A DNA stretch of 39,684 nt from Rhizobiaceae bacterium (GTDB taxonomy: Bacteria > Pseudomonadota > Alphaproteobacteria > Rhizobiales > Rhizobiaceae). The notes under the pieces were generated by a model, which saw only the letters and a program-made list of their open reading frames with translations, did not search any database and was not told where the DNA came from. Location of the stretch: NCBI GenBank assembly GCA_016763155.1, contig JAESUH010000018.1, positions 1-39,684 on the forward strand, in the 5' to 3' direction. Made by a program: the position numbers and the translations under genes. Numbering within the stretch: the first letter of the stretch is position 1; every line of letters starts with the position of its first letter. This document shows, in pieces, positions 7,895 to 17,144 of the stretch.

Positions 7895-8488
7895 ATGAGT
7901 CTTGAAATCTTTCTAGCGCTGACGGGCTTTTCCCTTGTTTCGTCTATTACGCCCGGGCCAAATAATTTGATGTTGTTATCTTCTGGTGTGAATTACGGTT
8001 TTCGCCGCACGATCCCCCACATGTTGGGCATTTCTGCCGGGTTCGGCTTTATGCTGATCTGTGTTGGGTTGGGCTTGGCGCAATTATTGCTGCATGTGCC
8101 GGTGATCTATGACGGATTGAAAATCGCTGGTGGAACCTATTTGCTTTATCTGGCGTATAAAATTGCTACTTCCGGGCCGATGGAAGCAAGAGAAGAAGGC
8201 CGTAATCCCATGACGTTCTGGCAGGCCAGTGCCTTTCAATGGGTAAACCCGAAAGCATGGGTGATGTCCGTCACCGCGATGACTGCCTATACGAGCTCCC
8301 AGAACTACCTGTTTACCGTAGCTGTCGTGGTTTTTGTGTTTACTTTGGTCAATTTGCCGTGCGTTTCTATATGGTGTGCGTTTGGCAGCGGCATGCGGGA
8401 TTTTCTTTCCAACGCAAAACGATTGCGGGTATTTAATATAAGTATGGCAGTTTTGCTGGTTATTTCACTTTGGCCAATGCTGGCTTGA
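7895..8488 (+). CDS. LysE/RhtB-family amino-acid exporter
   Basis: A 197-residue inner-membrane protein with about six hydrophobic helices. It begins LEIFLALTGFSLVSSITPGP and continues NNLMLLSSGVNYGFRRTIPH, the family signature (SITPGPNN), and has FQWVNPKAWVMS before the fourth helix, also typical. The family exports lysine, threonine, homoserine or other amino acids; the substrate is not predictable. The frame extends upstream to 7769, but ATG 7895 matches the family start and leaves the inverted repeat in the 5' untranslated or promoter region. A second amino-acid exporter type within 2 kb of the EamA gene is notable. Confidence 0.9.
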   Translation: MSLEIFLALTGFSLVSSITPGPNNLMLLSSGVNYGFRRTIPHMLGISAGFGFMLICVGLGLAQLLLHVPVIYDGLKIAGGTYLLYLAYKIATSGPMEAREEGRNPMTFWQASAFQWVNPKAWVMSVTAMTAYTSSQNYLFTVAVVVFVFTLVNLPCVSIWCAFGSGMRDFLSNAKRLRVFNISMAVLLVISLWPMLA

Positions 8489-8515
8489 TCCAGCGAATCG
8501 TGGCAATGAGCAAAG

Positions 8516-9643
8516 ATGGATTTTTCACTTGATCAGGAGCGTGCGCTCTCAGAGGTTGCGAACTGGCTGAAACGGCCGGATAGACCTGTATTTCGACTGT
8601 TTGGTTATGCCGGAACGGGCAAAACCACATTGGCAAAACATCTGGCCGAAGGGGTGGATGGAGATGTGCTGTTTGCAGCATTCACTGGTAAGGCAGCGCA
8701 AGTGCTGCGTTCCAAGGGTGCCAAGAAGGCCTCAACCATCCATTCGTTGATTTATCGCCCTCGCGGTGAGGAAGCAGTGGAAGATGAAGACACTGGTAAA
8801 ACCAATATATTGCCCATGTTTTCGCTCAATCGATCGAGCCCGGTTTCAAAAGCTGATCTCATTATCGTCGATGAGTGTTCGATGGTTGATGAAGAATTGG
8901 GACGGGATTTGTTATCTTTTGGCACGCCGGTTCTGGTGCTTGGAGATCCGGGGCAATTGCCGCCGATTTCTGGCGGTGGTTTTTTCACGGAACATGAACC
9001 TGACTTTTTGCTTGAAGAAGTGCATCGTCAGGCGCGGGATAACCCAATCATCGATATTGCCCAGATCGTGCGCGAGGGCGGTGAGCTTTCTCATGGTCGC
9101 TATGGCGATACAGTACGGATTATTCATAAGAGCGATGTGGATCAAGAAGAAGTGCTGGAGGCCGATCAGGTTTTGGTGGGGATCAACCGTACCAGACGGC
9201 GTTATAACCAACGATTGCGCGAGCTAAAAGGATTTGAAGGCCCTATTCCAGCGGCAGGCGATAAACTGGTATGTTTGCGTAACGATCCGGCAAAAGGTTT
9301 GCTGAACGGTTCGCTTTGGCAAATCACCAGCGCGCCTCGCTCTGTTAAGCCGTCAATGAATTTGCTCATTCGCTCGGAAGATGAGGGGCTAGATCGAGTC
9401 ACTGCCAAGGTGAAGGTGCTGAAGGCCGTATTTGAAACGCCTGATGCAGAAATTCCGTGGCAATTACGCCGCCGCCATGATGATTTTGACTATGGCTACG
9501 CGTTGACGGTGCATAAATCACAAGGTTCTCAATGGAATGATGTTTATTTGTTTGATGAAAGCTACGCTTTCCGCGAACATAAGCAGCGTTGGCTTTATAC
9601 CGCGATCACGCGGGCAGCCGAGCGCATTACGATTGTTAAATAA
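8516..9643 (+). CDS. RecD/Dda-like superfamily 1 DNA helicase
   Basis: A compact 375-residue ATPase with SF1 helicase motifs in order: Walker A GYAGTGKTT (residues 30-38), motif Ia FTGKAAQVLRSKG, motif II VDECSMVDE, motif III LVLGDPGQLPPIS, motif IV region VHRQARDNP, then the UvrD-like C-terminal motifs ALTVHKSQGSQW and LYTAITRA with the arginine finger. It lacks the exonuclease partner regions of RecBCD and resembles phage T4 Dda and the stand-alone RecD-like helicases found in many alphaproteobacteria. Probably unwinds DNA 5' to 3' in repair or replication; the specific role is unknown. It is 27 bp after the LysE gene and 11 bp before pdxJ. Confidence 0.9.
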   Translation: MDFSLDQERALSEVANWLKRPDRPVFRLFGYAGTGKTTLAKHLAEGVDGDVLFAAFTGKAAQVLRSKGAKKASTIHSLIYRPRGEEAVEDEDTGKTNILPMFSLNRSSPVSKADLIIVDECSMVDEELGRDLLSFGTPVLVLGDPGQLPPISGGGFFTEHEPDFLLEEVHRQARDNPIIDIAQIVREGGELSHGRYGDTVRIIHKSDVDQEEVLEADQVLVGINRTRRRYNQRLRELKGFEGPIPAAGDKLVCLRNDPAKGLLNGSLWQITSAPRSVKPSMNLLIRSEDEGLDRVTAKVKVLKAVFETPDAEIPWQLRRRHDDFDYGYALTVHKSQGSQWNDVYLFDESYAFREHKQRWLYTAITRAAERITIVK

Positions 9644-9654
9644 TGAGGTGATTT

Positions 9655-10413
9655 GTGGCTGGTTCAGATCAGACGGTTTTATCGGTGAATTTGAATGCTA
9701 TTGCGATGTTGCGCAATCGGCGTGACTTGCCTTGGCCAAGTCTCGTTGAACTTGGCCGTATCGCATTGGAAGCCGGAGCTGGGGGGCTGACGGTTCATCC
9801 GCGTCCAGACCAGCGCCATATCCGTTTTTCTGATGTGCCGGAGATCAGGGCATTGCTTGATGATGAGGCACCCAAGGCTGACTATAATATTGAAGGTTAT
9901 CCAACCGATGAGTTCTTGTCGCTTGTGGAAGCCAATCAGCCTGAGCAGGTGACGCTGGTACCTGATGATCCGGCGCAAGCGACTTCCGATCATGGATGGG
10001 CATTTGAAAATGACGCAGAAATGCTGCGGCCAATTATTGAGCGATTGAAAGGCTCAGGATTTCGGGTGGCAATGTTTTGTGATCCGGATGCGAGCGAGGG
10101 TGAAATTCATGTTGCCAGCCAGTTGGGCGTGGACAGACTGGAGCTTTTCACCGGCCCCTATGGTGCCACGTATGATAATAAAGATGCTTGCGCAAAGTGC
10201 CTTGATGATTTGGCACGTACTGCGGGATATGCCGAAAAATTTAGTTTGGAACTGAATGCTGGTCATGATTTGACCGTTGAAAATTTGCCCGCGCTTCTAA
10301 AGCGTGTGCCTGATATTTCCGAGGTTTCAATTGGCCATGGGCTGACCGCTGATGCGCTGAAATATGGTATGGCCGGGGCAGTGCAAAGATTTTTGGTAGC
10401 GCTGGGAAGATAG
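9655..10413 (+). CDS. pdxJ: Pyridoxine 5'-phosphate synthase PdxJ (rhizobial form)
   Basis: Condenses 1-deoxyxylulose 5-phosphate with 3-amino-2-oxopropyl phosphate to make pyridoxine 5'-phosphate. The 252-residue TIM barrel keeps [12 protein letters not shown] (catalytic His and phosphate-binding Arg), NIEGYP (active-site Glu), ELNAGHDL and [11 protein letters not shown]. The first strand reads [11 protein letters not shown] where Escherichia coli has VNIDHIATLRN, so the Asp-His pair is replaced by Asn-Ala; I recall this as normal in the rhizobial subgroup. The start is GTG 9655, decided by GAGGTG about 6 bases upstream. It follows the helicase gene by 11 bp and is likely cotranscribed. Confidence 0.92.
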   Translation: MAGSDQTVLSVNLNAIAMLRNRRDLPWPSLVELGRIALEAGAGGLTVHPRPDQRHIRFSDVPEIRALLDDEAPKADYNIEGYPTDEFLSLVEANQPEQVTLVPDDPAQATSDHGWAFENDAEMLRPIIERLKGSGFRVAMFCDPDASEGEIHVASQLGVDRLELFTGPYGATYDNKDACAKCLDDLARTAGYAEKFSLELNAGHDLTVENLPALLKRVPDISEVSIGHGLTADALKYGMAGAVQRFLVALGR

Positions 10414-10495
10414 TGCTTTTGGGGCCAATTAGTTGATAGCCACGTTGAAGGAGCGCTCAATATAGGTCGCTTTGCACACACACACTCTCTCTCCA

Positions 10496-10616
10496 CCGTC
10501 ATTCCTGTGCTTGTCACAGGAATCCATTCCTCTAAATTTTCCTGTAAATAGATCCATCGAACTGGCTGACTGTTTAACGGGCTGGACCTCTGTGACAAGC
10601 ACAGAGGTGACGCGGA
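10496..10616. repeat. Pair of inverted hairpin repeats (REP/BIME- or MITE-like)
   Basis: ATTCCTGTG and CACAGGAAT around loop CTTGT (10501-10523) form a 9-bp hairpin. ACCTCTGTG and CACAGAGGT around loop ACAAG (10586-10608) form a second. Turned over, the second has the same loop, the same CTGTG core and the same flanks (CGTC before, TCCA after) as the first, so the two units are inverted copies about 60 bp apart. The stem differs at three positions on each side yet pairs in both copies. The remaining bases of the 417-bp gap between pdxJ and the TetR start hold nothing else I recognise, apart from a CA/CT-rich tract at about 10476-10491. Confidence 0.7.
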
Positions 10617-10797
10617 GTGGGATGGCGAGTTGGTGGTGCAGAGGCCCCAGTTGCAATATCAGAGCTGGCGCGGGATTGAGGATTGTGGGTCAAGCTTGAA
10701 AGTGGCTAGCTGGCTGGGCCTGCGGCTTGCATATTTTCTGTAAAATTTGGTTTCTGCTTGCGAAATCCGTTCTGCTGATATAGCTTGCTGCCGAACC

Positions 10798-10811
10798 GTA
10801 CCGTACGGTAC
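10798..10811. promoter_or_regulatory. Palindromic operator candidate of the TetR gene
   Basis: GTACCGTACGGTAC is a perfect 14-bp palindrome ending 19 bp before the TetR start codon. Its position in the promoter or early leader, and the palindromic form, fit autorepression by the TetR-family product. Because ilvC starts only 26 bp after the regulator, the site could govern ilvC as well. Confidence 0.65.
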
Positions 10812-10830
10812 TTTCGAGAGAGGCTACAAA

Positions 10831-11490
10831 TTGCCTGAGGCGATTGCCACCATATCTACAGCTCAAGAAAACTCTGACTTTTCAAACAGGCAGCAGGAAG
10901 TGCTTTCGGCTGTTCTGGATTTGATGGTGAGGGAAGGTGGCGCGTTGACCATGGAGCGGGTTGCAAAAACTGCCAGTTGCTCCAAGGAAACCCTCTATAA
11001 ATGGTTTGGAGACAGGCAGGGCCTGCTGACGGCAACGGTTCAGTGGCAGGCGTCCAAAGTTCGCATAGCACCAATTGACGCACAAAATCTGGACGAGGCG
11101 ACGCTAAAAAATGTGCTGGTTCGCTTTGCTTGCGATTGGCTGACGGTTTTGACCAGCGATGTTTCCATTGCACTCAATCGAATGGCAATATCCCAAGCGG
11201 GAAGTACTAAATCTGACCTTGGGTCTATTGTGTTGCAAAACGGGCCCTTTGCCATGGGGCGCCGGCTATTGCCGGTGCTGGAAATGGGGCGCGGTGCGGG
11301 GCATCTGGAATTTAGCGATGGTCAGCAGGCGTTTAGCTGTTTTTTTGGACTGGTAGTCCGTGACATTCAAATTCGGGTTTTGTTGGGCGAGGATGTTTCG
11401 CTCGATGAGGCTCAGATCATTTTAGAAGCCAAACAGGCGACTAAGAACTTTTTTGCCATTTATGGGAAAAATCAAACAAGAAGAAAATGA
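10831..11490 (+). CDS. TetR-family transcriptional regulator upstream of ilvC
   Basis: A 219-residue protein with an N-terminal TetR helix-turn-helix (RQQEVLSAVLDLMVREG, then LTMERVAKTASCSKETLYKWFGDRQGLL) and a ligand domain that resembles the AefR-like C-terminal type (GRRLLPVLEMGRGAGHL, FFGLVVRDIQIRVLLG). TTG 10831 is chosen because GAGAGAGG lies 6-8 bases ahead; the frame is open to 10747, but earlier starts would place the palindromic operator inside the gene. It probably represses its own promoter. ilvC follows after 26 bp, so the regulator may control a valine-pathway gene; the ligand is unknown. Confidence 0.85.
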   Translation: MPEAIATISTAQENSDFSNRQQEVLSAVLDLMVREGGALTMERVAKTASCSKETLYKWFGDRQGLLTATVQWQASKVRIAPIDAQNLDEATLKNVLVRFACDWLTVLTSDVSIALNRMAISQAGSTKSDLGSIVLQNGPFAMGRRLLPVLEMGRGAGHLEFSDGQQAFSCFFGLVVRDIQIRVLLGEDVSLDEAQIILEAKQATKNFFAIYGKNQTRRK

Positions 11491-11504
11491 TATCAACCAA
11501 GTGA

Positions 11505-12536
<1,032 letters not shown>

Positions 12537-12560
12537 TAGCGCGTACATAGCGTAAAACTA

Positions 12561-12588
12561 AAAGGCCGCGATGAAAATCGCGGCCTTT
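12561..12588. terminator. Bidirectional Rho-independent terminator after ilvC
   Basis: AAAGGCCGCGAT (12561-12572) pairs perfectly with ATCGCGGCCTTT (12577-12588) around GAAA. T-rich sequence follows on the plus strand and A-rich sequence precedes it, so it can stop both ilvC and the convergent small secreted-protein gene that ends at 12612. Confidence 0.85.
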
Positions 12589-12611
12589 ATTGTTTAAGCT
12601 GGGTTCGTCTC

Positions 12612-13046
12612 CTAGTGGTGGTGGCTACCCCAATGCCTGTGGCTGTGACTTCCACCTCTACTATGACGATGCCAGTGAGTATGTCCGCTGGAACGACGGC
12701 GATTATAGCGCCGTGGCTGTGCGTTGTAATAGGGACGGGGAGCGTAATATCTGCGTGGCGCATAGTATGGGCGGCGATAGGCGCGGCGCGGCGCATAACG
12801 TGGCGCATAACGTGGCGCGTAATAAGGGCGGCGATAATAGCGTCGCGGAGCATAGTATGGACGGCGATAGCCGCCACGATATCCTGGCCCGATACTAAAT
12901 TGAAGATATTGGACTTTCACAACACCTTTGTTTTGTGTCAGCTCGACTGGCGCGGCAATCGGCAGAGCAGCAGCCGGACCGGTGCCAATCAGTGCAGCAA
13001 AGCTGACCGTGATTGCAATTATAATTGATGATATGATTGTTTTCAT
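12612..13046 (-). CDS. Secreted Tyr/Arg/Pro-rich repeat protein with His-rich tail
   Basis: No known function recognised. The 144-residue protein starts with a clear signal peptide (MKTIISSIIIAITVSFAALI, likely cut near GPAAA). After a short spacer, residues of roughly 55-110 are built from imperfect repeats of YRRPYYAPRR and RYAP; the last 30 residues are rich in His, Ser and Arg (HTHWHRHSRGGSHSHRHW). GGAGG about 9 bases before the ATG is a good ribosome site. The strongly basic, tyrosine-rich body could bind the cell surface, nucleic acid or polysaccharide and the tail could bind metal; these are guesses from composition. Similar low-complexity secreted proteins are common in rhizobia. It stands alone. 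Confidence 0.75.
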   Translation of the reverse strand: MKTIISSIIIAITVSFAALIGTGPAAALPIAAPVELTQNKGVVKVQYLQFSIGPGYRGGYRRPYYAPRRYYRRPYYAPRYAPRYAPRRAYRRPYYAPRRYYAPRPYYNAQPRRYNRRRSSGHTHWHRHSRGGSHSHRHWGSHHH

Positions 13047-13212
13047 AGTTACAATTCCTCCGGTTGAGATAATTTAAGTATATATCTTAGCTCCAAAGGG
13101 GCGGTTGATCCAAATCAATTTTGTAGACCTTGGAAATGGGCGTAAAATATTTGTTGTGATCAGGCGGTGATTTGGAAAAGACAGGTTTTGTTGTCGGGAA
13201 TAATCGTCTAAT

Positions 13213-13226
13213 ACCTCCTTGGAGGT
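13213..13226. promoter_or_regulatory. Ribosome binding site embedded in an inverted repeat
   Basis: ACCTCC (13213-13218) and GGAGGT (13221-13226) are exact inverted copies with two bases between them. GGAGG is the ribosome site of the gene starting at 13237, 11 bases downstream. The arm CCTCC can pair with it only with a strained loop in one molecule, so this may simply be an operator-like palindrome. Confidence 0.4.
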
Positions 13227-13236
13227 TTTGATCTTA

Positions 13237-14361
13237 ATGTCTGTACGTATAGCCACGTTTAATGTCGAGAATTTGACGCGACGGTTTGATTTCACCTCGT
13301 CAAATGCAACGCATTTGGATGAAGGCAAAGGTTCTGCCGCAAATGGGAGTTTTCGAAACCATTTGCGCAAGATTAAAGCCTCGCAGATAAAATCACTTAC
13401 TCAAGACACAATGCAACTGACGGCCAAGGCTATTGGTGACACGCTTGCGGATATCGTCTGCCTGCAAGAAGTTGATAGCATTGAGACATTGAAAGCGTTT
13501 GAGCGTAAATATCTTAGAAACATGCCCGCTAGCAGATATCGCAATTGTTATCTGATTGAGGGCAATGATGGTCGCGGCATTGATGTGGCCGTTATGACGC
13601 GTGAAAAAACCGCTGATGGTGACGCAATCGAAGTTTTAGGGGTCAAAAGCCATGCGGAGATGACCTATGGCGAATTGGATTTGCCGGATGACGCATCGCT
13701 TTCTCTGGCACTGGATGAATTGGGAATGTTGCCCGATGAGCGGGTATTCCGCAGGGACTGTCTGGAAGTGACATTGACCATTGGCGGCAAAGAACTGACC
13801 CTGTTTGTGGCTCATTTGAAATCGATGGGGGTGTATGGAAGCGGATTGAATGGGCGCCTTCATACCATGCCGGTCCGATTGGCAGAAAGCCTCGCTATTC
13901 GAAACATAATTGAGCGAAAGTTTAACAATGAATCCGCCCGAAACAATTGGCTCGTTTGTGGCGATCTCAACGATTATCGCCAACGGTTGACGATTGGAGA
14001 TGAGATTGAAGGCGCGCGGAATTTCTCTTTAATTGATGAAGAAACGAGTGGTTTTGATCCGCTGATTAGCGATGGTTTTTCCAACAACCTTGTGGCCAGA
14101 CGTCCTGCGGATGATCAATGGACGCTATATTATTCGCGACAACCGGATATCAGGCATTTGGTGCAACTGGATTATATTTTGTCCTCTCGCCGGATCAGCG
14201 AGGCCAATCCTGTGGCAATTCCTGATATCATTCGTAATGGCCAGCCTTTCCGTATCATATTTCCTCCCGGGCAGGAGGTTGAGAGATATTCGCGCACCGG
14301 GTGGAACAGGCCAAAAGCCTCGGATCATTGTCCGGTGGCGGTGACGTTGGAAATAAAATAG
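13237..14361 (+). CDS. Endonuclease/exonuclease/phosphatase-family protein
   Basis: A 374-residue metal-dependent phosphoesterase of the EEP fold. It begins SVRIATFNVENLTRRF (Asn metal ligand), continues IVCLQEVDSIETLKAF (catalytic Glu), GRGIDVAVMTRE, TLFVAHLKSMG, LVCGDLNDY (Asp/Asn pair) and ends RPKASDHCPVAVTL with the general-base His. Members cleave DNA, phosphoinositides or sphingomyelin; the substrate cannot be inferred, though the long insert and FNVENL start resemble nuclease-like members found next to transporter or surface genes. ATG 13237 with GGAGG upstream is chosen; a TTG at 13219 overlaps that ribosome site. No signal peptide is visible, so the protein is probably cytoplasmic. 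Confidence 0.85.
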   Translation: MSVRIATFNVENLTRRFDFTSSNATHLDEGKGSAANGSFRNHLRKIKASQIKSLTQDTMQLTAKAIGDTLADIVCLQEVDSIETLKAFERKYLRNMPASRYRNCYLIEGNDGRGIDVAVMTREKTADGDAIEVLGVKSHAEMTYGELDLPDDASLSLALDELGMLPDERVFRRDCLEVTLTIGGKELTLFVAHLKSMGVYGSGLNGRLHTMPVRLAESLAIRNIIERKFNNESARNNWLVCGDLNDYRQRLTIGDEIEGARNFSLIDEETSGFDPLISDGFSNNLVARRPADDQWTLYYSRQPDIRHLVQLDYILSSRRISEANPVAIPDIIRNGQPFRIIFPPGQEVERYSRTGWNRPKASDHCPVAVTLEIK

Positions 14362-14443
14362 GCTGTCAGTTACAGAAGGGTTCGCAATTTTTCCCGCTCT
14401 GGGTTATTCGAATAATTAGACATTAAACGCATGGAGAAATAAT

Positions 14444-15697
14444 TTGCTGTCGCTGTTTGAAATTGCATCGCTATTACTGGCCATCTCGGCAGCCTTTGGC
14501 TGGATCAATCATGTGTACCTTCGCCTGCCGCATACAATTGGCCTTCTGGTTATGGCTATCGGGTCTTCGGTGCTGTTGCTTGTGGCGACTTATTTTTTCC
14601 CGACACTGGGAATTATCGAAGTAGTTCAACGGGCAATCGGGCAGATAGATTTTTATTCGACAGTGATGGAGGGAATGCTCGCGTTTTTGCTGTTTGCCGG
14701 GGCATTGCATGTGGATTATGATTTTCTGAAAGATCAGAAATGGCCAATCGCGATCATGGCAACTTTTGGAGTTGTAATATCAACATTGGTTATTGGCACC
14801 GGATTTTGGTATTTGGCGCAAATTTTTGGGGTTGGGTTGCCATACGTATGGGCGTTGGTATTTGGCGCATTGATTTCCCCAACTGATCCGGTTGCTGTTC
14901 TTAGCCTGCTTAAGTCCATTAATATTCCCCATTCGCTGGAAGCAAAAATTGCCGGGGAATCACTGTTTAATGATGGGGTCGGGGTGGTGATCTTCACCAT
15001 TGTGGTTTCGATTGCGGTCAGTGGCGGAAGCATCGATTTTGTTCATGTGGGCGAATTGTTTTTCGTTGAGGCTGGTGGTGGTGCCTTGCTCGGTCTGCTC
15101 ACAGGGTGGATTGCTTACCGCGCAATGGCGGCGATTGATGAATACACGCTTGAAATTCTGATCACCCTTGGGGTGGTTGCTGCTACCTATGCTCTGGCCT
15201 TACGGTTGCATATTTCAGGGCCAATTGCGGTGGTAATTACCGGATTGCTGGTGGGCAATCGGGGTGCAAGAGTTGGTATGAGCGAAACCACAAGGCAGCA
15301 TTTATTTGCGTTTTGGGAATTGATCGATGAAATTTTGAACTCGGTCTTGTTCCTGTTGATCGGGCTGGAAGTCCTCATCATATCATTTGATCCTTCCTTT
15401 GGATGGCTGGTGATCTGGACCATACCGCTGGTGCTTGGTTCCAGACTGATTGCGGTATCTTTGCCGATCTTTGCGCTGTCAATCTGGTTGAAATTCACCA
15501 AAGGGGCCATACCTGTTTTGACCTGGGGTGGATTACGCGGCGGCATTTCTGTTGCTCTGGCGCTATCCCTGCCCAACAATGAATTCAAACCAATGATCTT
15601 GATGGCGACCTATGGGGTGGTGCTGTTTTCCATAGTCGTGCAGGGATTGAGCGTGCGTTGGGTGATCCGTAAAACCGTAGACCCGACATTGCTATAA
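14444..15697 (+). CDS. CPA1-family Na+/H+ antiporter (NhaP-like)
   Basis: A 417-residue inner-membrane protein with about twelve hydrophobic segments. Typical motifs are FGALISPTDPVAVLSLLK, followed by the ion-binding GESLFNDGVGVVIF with the conserved Asn-Asp pair, and LTWGGLRGGISVALALSLP near the C-terminus, which carries the conserved arginine region. It exchanges cytoplasmic Na+ or K+ for protons and helps salt and pH homeostasis, in line with a marine lifestyle. The start is TTG 14444, supported by GGAG nine bases ahead; no better ATG lies near. It lacks the long cytoplasmic C-terminal tail found in some NhaP proteins. Confidence 0.92.
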   Translation: MLSLFEIASLLLAISAAFGWINHVYLRLPHTIGLLVMAIGSSVLLLVATYFFPTLGIIEVVQRAIGQIDFYSTVMEGMLAFLLFAGALHVDYDFLKDQKWPIAIMATFGVVISTLVIGTGFWYLAQIFGVGLPYVWALVFGALISPTDPVAVLSLLKSINIPHSLEAKIAGESLFNDGVGVVIFTIVVSIAVSGGSIDFVHVGELFFVEAGGGALLGLLTGWIAYRAMAAIDEYTLEILITLGVVAATYALALRLHISGPIAVVITGLLVGNRGARVGMSETTRQHLFAFWELIDEILNSVLFLLIGLEVLIISFDPSFGWLVIWTIPLVLGSRLIAVSLPIFALSIWLKFTKGAIPVLTWGGLRGGISVALALSLPNNEFKPMILMATYGVVLFSIVVQGLSVRWVIRKTVDPTLL

Positions 15698-15792
15698 CCA
15701 AAATGAATGCCGAAATAATTGGGTTTAGCGTTCTTGTTTTATGATCGCTGATACGTCGATAATTTCGATGGTTTCTTTGCTCGCATTCGATG

Positions 15793-15810
15793 ATTATTAC
15801 ATGTAATAAT
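15793..15810. promoter_or_regulatory. Perfect 18-bp palindrome in the metY promoter region
   Basis: ATTATTACATGTAATAAT is fully symmetric. It covers a possible -10 (TGTAAT, 15802-15807) spaced 18 bases from TTGCTC (15778-15783). It ends 35 bp before the metY start, so a repressor bound here would block transcription of metY and the genes behind it. No riboswitch pattern was seen. Confidence 0.65.
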
Positions 15811-15845
15811 TTTGCCAGAACATCCCTGATATAGACGAGGATATG

Positions 15846-17144
15846 ATGGCGGAATTCTACGATATTGAAACTCTGGCCCTACATGCGGGCCATGTGCCCG
15901 ATAGCGATCACGGATCGCGCGCGGTGCCAATTTACCAAACCACATCCTATGTATTTAAAAATGCAGAACATGCGGCCGCTCTTTTCAATATGGAGCAGGG
16001 CGGACATTTATATTCACGCATTTCAAACCCGACTGTAGCTGTGTTGGAACAAAGGCTTGCGGCCCTTGAAGGGGGCGCTGCCTGCGTTGCAACAGCCTCT
16101 GGTATGGCTGCCTTGCATATGGCTGCAACCATGCTTGTGAGTGCTGGGGACCATATTGTTTCCACGTCGCAGCTTTATGGGGCCAATATCAATTTATTGA
16201 AAAATACGCTTCCCAGATTTGGCGTGGAAACCAGCTTTGTAGCCCCACGTGATCTTGATGCGATCAAGGCTGCAATCCGGCCCAATACCAAATTCATTTT
16301 TGCCGAGATGATCGGCAATCCCGGCCTTGATGTGCTGGACGTGGAAGCGGTGGCAAAAATTGCCGATGAAGCTGGCATTCCCTTGATGGTGGATGCTACT
16401 TTTAACACGCCTTACCTCTGCAAACCGCTAGATTATGGTGCCAATATCATCATTCAATCGGTTACCAAATGGCTGGGCGGGCATGGTATTGCCCTTGGCG
16501 GTGCGGTGATTGATGGCGGGAATTTCAATTGGGGACGCAATGATAAGTTCCCGACCCTGACAAGCCCGCATTATGCGCTGGACGGGATTGTATTTTGGGA
16601 AGAATTTGGCCCCGTAGCGCTTGCCATGCGAATGCGTGCGGAAGGCATGTATAATTTTGGTGCGGCGCTGAGCCCAACCAATGCGTTCTATCTTTTGCAG
16701 GGGATCGAGACCTTCCCGTTGCGGATGGAACGACATATGAAAAACACCAAATTGATGCTTGATTATCTGACCAATCATGAGAGCGTTGAATGGGTGCGCC
16801 ATCCGCTATTGCCAGACCATCCTGATCACGAATTAGCAAATAAAATTATGCCGAAAGGGGCTGGGTCGATCATCGTATTTGGGGTCAAGGGCGGACGTAA
16901 AGGCGGTGCAACCTTCATGGAGAACCTGCAATTGGCTTCCCATCTGGCAAATGTGGGAGATGCCAAGACTTTGGTCATTCATCCTGCTTCTACCACCCAT
17001 TCTCATATTTCTGCGGAAGATATGAAAGCTGGAGGGTTGTCTGATGATTTGATCCGACTGTCAGTCGGGCTGGAAAGTATCGACGATATCATCGCTGATT
17101 TTGACCGGGGCTTAAAAGCTGCCGCGCGTTTGGGAGGTAAATGA
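15846..17144 (+). CDS. metY: O-acetylhomoserine sulfhydrylase (MetY-type PLP enzyme)
   Basis: Makes homocysteine (or cysteine) from O-acetylhomoserine and sulfide with pyridoxal phosphate. About 432 residues of the Cys/Met-metabolism family: TLALHAGHVPDSDHGSRAVP, YSRISNPTVAVLEQRLAALE, the PLP lysine in IIQSVTKWLGGHG (Lys near 208), and the C-terminal THSHISAEDMKAGG and IRLSVGLESIDDIIAD. The length above 420 and the IALGGAVIDGGNFNW insert favour MetY over MetB or MetZ. Two ATGs lie in tandem; 15846 has the better distance (5 bases) to GAGG, 15843 is the alternative. An alpha/beta hydrolase overlaps its stop codon. An 18-bp palindrome in the promoter suggests specific regulation. Confidence 0.92.
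   Translation: MAEFYDIETLALHAGHVPDSDHGSRAVPIYQTTSYVFKNAEHAAALFNMEQGGHLYSRISNPTVAVLEQRLAALEGGAACVATASGMAALHMAATMLVSAGDHIVSTSQLYGANINLLKNTLPRFGVETSFVAPRDLDAIKAAIRPNTKFIFAEMIGNPGLDVLDVEAVAKIADEAGIPLMVDATFNTPYLCKPLDYGANIIIQSVTKWLGGHGIALGGAVIDGGNFNWGRNDKFPTLTSPHYALDGIVFWEEFGPVALAMRMRAEGMYNFGAALSPTNAFYLLQGIETFPLRMERHMKNTKLMLDYLTNHESVEWVRHPLLPDHPDHELANKIMPKGAGSIIVFGVKGGRKGGATFMENLQLASHLANVGDAKTLVIHPASTTHSHISAEDMKAGGLSDDLIRLSVGLESIDDIIADFDRGLKAAARLGGK

Noticed and set aside
10472-10699. Small frames in the pdxJ-TetR gap
   Set aside because: They run through the hairpin repeats and lack ribosome sites and motifs.
12590-13028. Long plus-strand frames across the secreted repeat protein
   Set aside because: They are shadows of the repeat codons on the other strand; the minus-strand frame has a signal peptide, a ribosome site and meaningful repeats.
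15698-15842. SAM-II riboswitch ahead of metY
   Set aside because: The conserved core of that riboswitch is not present; the region has a palindrome instead.
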